Source: Hibiscus mutabilis
Taxonomy: Eukaryota > Streptophyta > Magnoliopsida > Malvales > Malvaceae
DNA: 64,000 nucleotides
Assembly: GCA_019671005.1 (NCBI GenBank)
Contig: CM033712.1
Coordinates: forward strand, 72,676,479 to 72,740,478
Reading direction: 5' to 3'
Below are positions 60,258-64,000 of the stretch, one piece after another. Numbering within the stretch: position 1 is the stretch's first letter; each line of letters starts with the position of its first letter. Position numbers and translations under genes: made by a program. The notes under the pieces were generated by a model. It searched no databases. It saw only the letters and a program-made list of their open reading frames with translations, and had not been told where the DNA came from.

Positions 60258-62085
60258 CAAAGAAAATAGGAAAAATCAGCAGGTTTTTTGCATCTCCAAT
60301 GAACAATATATTTGCATCCATGCTCTACGCACTCAAGGGCCTAGATCTTGGCAGGGCTTACCACAGAGAACGCATTCGGGGTTGTAATAGATCTTCGTAA
60401 CCAATGTGAGAGGATGCGGATGACCTTCATGTGTGTATTTGCTCCTGGCCTTGATAAATGGATACTCTCCAAAAACACATTCGATATGCATAGCATTGTC
60501 ACAGGTTTCACAATGATAAAACCATTTCTGTAGATCTCTCCTTTCTTCACAAATGTCACACTAGTGTCGTATCGGATAGTCGTCACAATCTTGATAAACA
60601 AGTACCAGAGAATGTTCATCACACTTATGCCATGCATTGCGTGGTAATGCAACACATCTCCAGTCCAAAGCAAACGTGCAATCCTTGCATCTGTATGCTG
60701 GACCAAATCTACTTAATCTATACCACAAGCATTGCAGTTCCCCTCGTACTTTTTCACATATAAGAGGAAATGTGGTACATCCGTATGAAACGGAAAAGCA
60801 TGAGGTATTGAAGCACATCTGATGCATAGTTTTGATGTGATATAATCCGATTTGTAGGAGAAGCCTTTATAGTTATACCCACATAAACAACATTCAAAAA
60901 TATCATCTCTGTGAAGACTAAAGGAATCTGGAACATACCATGGTTTAATCCTTCTAGGTAATTCAGCACAGGTCTTGTGCAGGACGAAATCACAATATGA
61001 ACAATGATAAAACGAGGATAGGACAGGTAGCACGCACCCATTGCAATATTGATTGCCCTTAATCTCTTCTGAGAATACCAAGTTGTGCTCATGGCCAACA
61101 TGTACTATCTCTCCGGCTATCACATCGTCCCCAACTTTCATTTCCTTGATAATACGAACGATACAACTCCTTGGTTCACATAACGGATCAGATTCCTCAG
61201 GATCATCAGGATTTTCTACCTCAACCACGCCATATAATTCCTTGTTTTCAATGGAACACTTGACATGGATAACAAAGTCGCAACCTGGCCGAGAACAATA
61301 ATAACTACCATGATCGATGTTAACTTTTTCGTAACAGATCTTCCACTCCCAAGTTCTAGAATCACGCTGGTCAGTGTTGAGGAAAAAGCAGTGGGAAATG
61401 GGATGGTGATGGAAATTGAGTTTAATGTGGCGTGGCAATGAAATGCAGGCCCTATGAACTTGGATGTTGCAGGTAGAACAAACATAGGAAACATAATTCC
61501 CCTGTTGGCCTCATGCATTACAGTCGAATGGGTCATTATTTGGTTTTAACAACAAAGTGAAAGGGTGATCATGGTGAGATTTGTCTTCAATAATGGGTGG
61601 TGGCCGAGCACATCCGAGGTGAATGTGAAACTTTCAAGGGACACAACGATAATTAAAACCGAACGGGTGATTGGTTTGGCACAGGTTGCATTCAGGGAAG
61701 TGGTCACCCGGATCATTGAAAACAAGCAAAAGCTGGTGTCTAAGGTGGCAAGGGCGGTTAATTGTGGAGGGTAGTTCAAGACATTTTTTATGGAAAGACT
61801 TTCTACATTCAAAACAAGCGGATGAAGCATCATCTTCTTTTATCTTGTCCAGACAACCATCGCACTTAAAATCAGATCTAGATGGATTAATGGAAAGCAA
61901 AGGATGCTGATGGGCAGCATGGACGGTTTCGATGAATTTTCCAGTAGAGTCGCGTGGAAGCAAAAACAACGCACAGTCTATGTCAGGGTAAAAGTCACAG
62001 GAAGAACAATGCTAACAAAATATATTGCCTAACCTTAAACGAGCAAATGTTGCAATGAGCTTCTTTTTTCTGATGTTTCGAAGCT
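60258..62085 (-). pseudogene. DC1 domain protein, copy I (5'-truncated)
   Basis: Coding homology on minus runs from about 62085 (HQKKEAHCNIC-like, the second module) to about 60258. The first module and start codon are missing; an LTR begins at 62091 exactly where homology stops. Blocks: CFECRKSFHKKCLELP, CSTCNIQVHRACISLP, CSRPGCDFVIHVKC, YCDFVLHKTCAELP, YRCKDCTFALDWRC, HCETCDNAMHIEC. Lesions: TGA at 61634-61636 (Cys lost), TGA near 61513 (Cys lost), frameshifts or stops near 60710 and 60562, and a 1-nt insertion near 60340 that ends the frame before the last module. The segment 61438-60713 is open for 241 codons. Closest to copy F. Confidence 0.82.
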
Positions 62086-62090
62086 GGAAG

Positions 62091-62557
62091 TGTTGGATTA
62101 AAATCCGCAATTGTGGGCACATATGTAAAATGTATAATGCTATTATAAAGTATGACACAAAATCAAGTGACCAATTATGTTAGGTGTGTCATAGGTATTA
62201 AAGTGTCATGGAAATAAAAGTGTAATACCGTAAGATATATTTATAATTCAATGAGAGACAGAGTTATAAATATTTAATAGTTGATTTAATAATCAACTAT
62301 ATAAAGAGGTAGTGGTCCCCAAGAAATAGGTTAACTTGTTTTTCTCTCCTTCCCCGTCAGAGAGTTTTACGTCAAGAGAAAACTTATCTTCTTGGAAGAT
62401 CAATACTAAAGATTTGGGATTTCAACATCAAGATTGAAGGCTTTCAGGCCATCAATGAATTCAGATACGCTTCCGCTTTCGGTTTATTGTTCTTGATGAT
62501 TTGACATGATAGATCTTGGGTTTAGTTTTCATATTTATTTATAGTTTGATTCTAACA
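62091..62557 (+). mobile_element. 5' LTR of a copia-type retrotransposon
   Basis: It starts TGTTGGATT and ends TCTAACA (inverted TGTTRGA ends), 467 bp, with ctatataaagag as promoter-like TATA near 62297. It is followed directly by agtggcatcagtgc, a degraded Met-tRNA primer binding site. It lies against the broken 5' end of DC1 copy I. The second LTR is outside the window. Confidence 0.7.
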
Positions 62558-64000
62558 AGTGGCATCAGTGCTTTGTCATGTTTAATCATTGAGAATGAAT
62601 TAAGTTTCTATTTTATATTGATTCGGTCTTATTTATGGATTAGGATTTATATTGAAGTTTTAGGTTTTGATTAAGTACGAATTTAATATTTCAGGGTTTT
62701 ATCGTATATATTTGTGCGATTTTGAATTATAAAATATCGCAATTTTAGTGATGTTTATTTTGAGTGTTCTATTCAATTTTTACTACCCGATCAAGAACAT
62801 AGTCGCTAGAATAAGGTAAAAATAATTGAATTCATGTTTAAGTTTTTATTGTACTAAATTTTGGATTTACTATGAATATTGAATTTGAGCCATACAATTG
62901 TAAATCCCCTTAATTTCAAAGCTTATAAATTGCATCATGTCATGAATTGATTAAGCTCATCAAATCTTATGATTTACATCACTTTGTAATTACCGATTAA
63001 TTACAGTTTTAAATTTTACTGTAAAATTATGGTGGTTGCATGTTTAAGGTTTCTTTTAGAAACAATTAATGATTTGGGTCTTCCGGTTTCTAATTTGATT
63101 ATTTAGACTATCTTATTCTTGGTTAATTTAAAAGGATATGAGTGAAGTCTTAGCTTCAATTGAAGTATATATACTTTGGATTATATAATTTCGGTATTGA
63201 TTTAAAATATGGTTTTTTATTTCTCTGACATGAAACTTGTTCTTATTTAGATTATGTGAACTATTTTTAATTTTGGTTATTAGGTTATTATGGATATATT
63301 AAAGTTTCATGTGATCAATGTATGAATTAAAATCATTTATATGATACTTTTGTTTTTGGCTTTTAGTTAAAGATTGAATATTTTGAATTCGACTTTGATT
63401 TTGGTAAATGCATGCTTAATGTTTAAGACATTTTTTTAAGAAACATTCAAAGATTTAGCTTTTTTGATTTCGGATAGCCCCATTTAGACAACCTTATTTT
63501 GGGTTATTTCGGAAACTTAAGTGTTATCAGAAATTTAAGTTTTGACTGTTACAAATATTAAGTTTGAATATCGGTATATTTATGTTATATATTTTAAGAT
63601 AAATTAATTGAAGCATTAAGTCACCAAAATGACGTCTATTGTAGAAATTATTTTATTTTAATATATAGAAGGTTTTGTGCATGTAAGTCGGATTATGTTA
63701 GTATTGATCGGCCCAAAGGAAGGTTAATAATTAACATTATTACATGTATAACTGTGATAATAAATATGTGATAATTATTCAGTTTTATATGTGAGCAATA
63801 AATCGGCCCAAATGAAGATTTCTGTTCGACATATTCTTATTATCAATGTTTGATTACTGTACCAAGATATCACTTGCAAGTTAATGTTTTGTCCAAAGAT
63901 GAAATATTAATGGAGTGTCTGGTATCTTGATATGAGGTTTACCTTTATTCAAATTTATTATTATTTTGGTTATCTTTTAATTTGATTGAAAGATAAAATT
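62558..64000 (+). mobile_element. internal leader of the same LTR element, continuing past the window
   Basis: AT-rich DNA with two atcggccca words followed by a(a)ggaag/atgaag (63707 and 63803), which I have seen in leader regions of plant copia elements. There is no gag ORF within the window. Orientation follows from the primer site. Confidence 0.45.

Overview
The window is nuclear DNA of a flowering plant, almost certainly a eudicot. It has intron-rich plant genes with AT-rich introns, plant-specific families (a KIN-7 kinesin, DC1 zinc-finger proteins) and dense LTR, LINE and MITE content. I have a weak impression of Malvales from the repeat types but cannot prove it.

Left part (1-20.3 kb). 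A two-exon scrap of a HAD-superfamily hydrolase gene (720-1097, one frameshift) is cut off by a small LTR element (1189-2944). Next is a complete 33-exon kinesin-7 gene resembling Arabidopsis KIN-7O (5139-20274). Its exons sum to exactly 1,317 codons with every phase matching, but two in-frame stops (codons 244 and 702) and an LTR element inserted in exon 17 make it a young pseudogene. A solo LTR of the same element family sits in intron 4. An E2F-like site lies just upstream of the start codon. A hAT MITE (20500-20688) and a frameshifted small conserved gene (21421-21724, minus) follow.

Middle and right part (22.7-62.1 kb). This is a cluster of nine DC1 (divergent C1, Cys/His zinc-binding) gene copies or pieces: five on plus (A-E, 22.7-47.9 kb), one on minus (F, 54.4-56.4 kb), two plus-strand scraps (G, H, 58.1-60.0 kb) and one on minus (I, 60.3-62.1 kb). 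The ancestral gene was one exon of about 650-700 codons with roughly ten or eleven Cys/His modules. All copies carry lesions. Copy F is nearest to intact (a single 1-nt frameshift), and copy B keeps a 287-residue open 3' half. Copies share 5' and 3' flanks, so they arose by segmental duplication. Fragment H and copy I form a long inverted repeat whose transcript could fold into double-stranded RNA.

Between the DC1 copies are a decayed Ty1/copia element (30917-36215), LINE pieces (46211-47845 minus; 57265-57545 plus), a Ty3/gypsy reverse transcriptase relic (53340-53920 minus), five hAT MITEs of one family (four with 8-bp target duplications), a cluster of five 220-bp MITEs at 37.0-39.2 kb, and two long foldback elements with degenerate TTTAGGG-like arms. 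A copia-type LTR starts at 62091, truncates DC1 copy I and runs out of the window. I see no tRNA, rRNA or CRISPR feature and no gene that is certainly functional.
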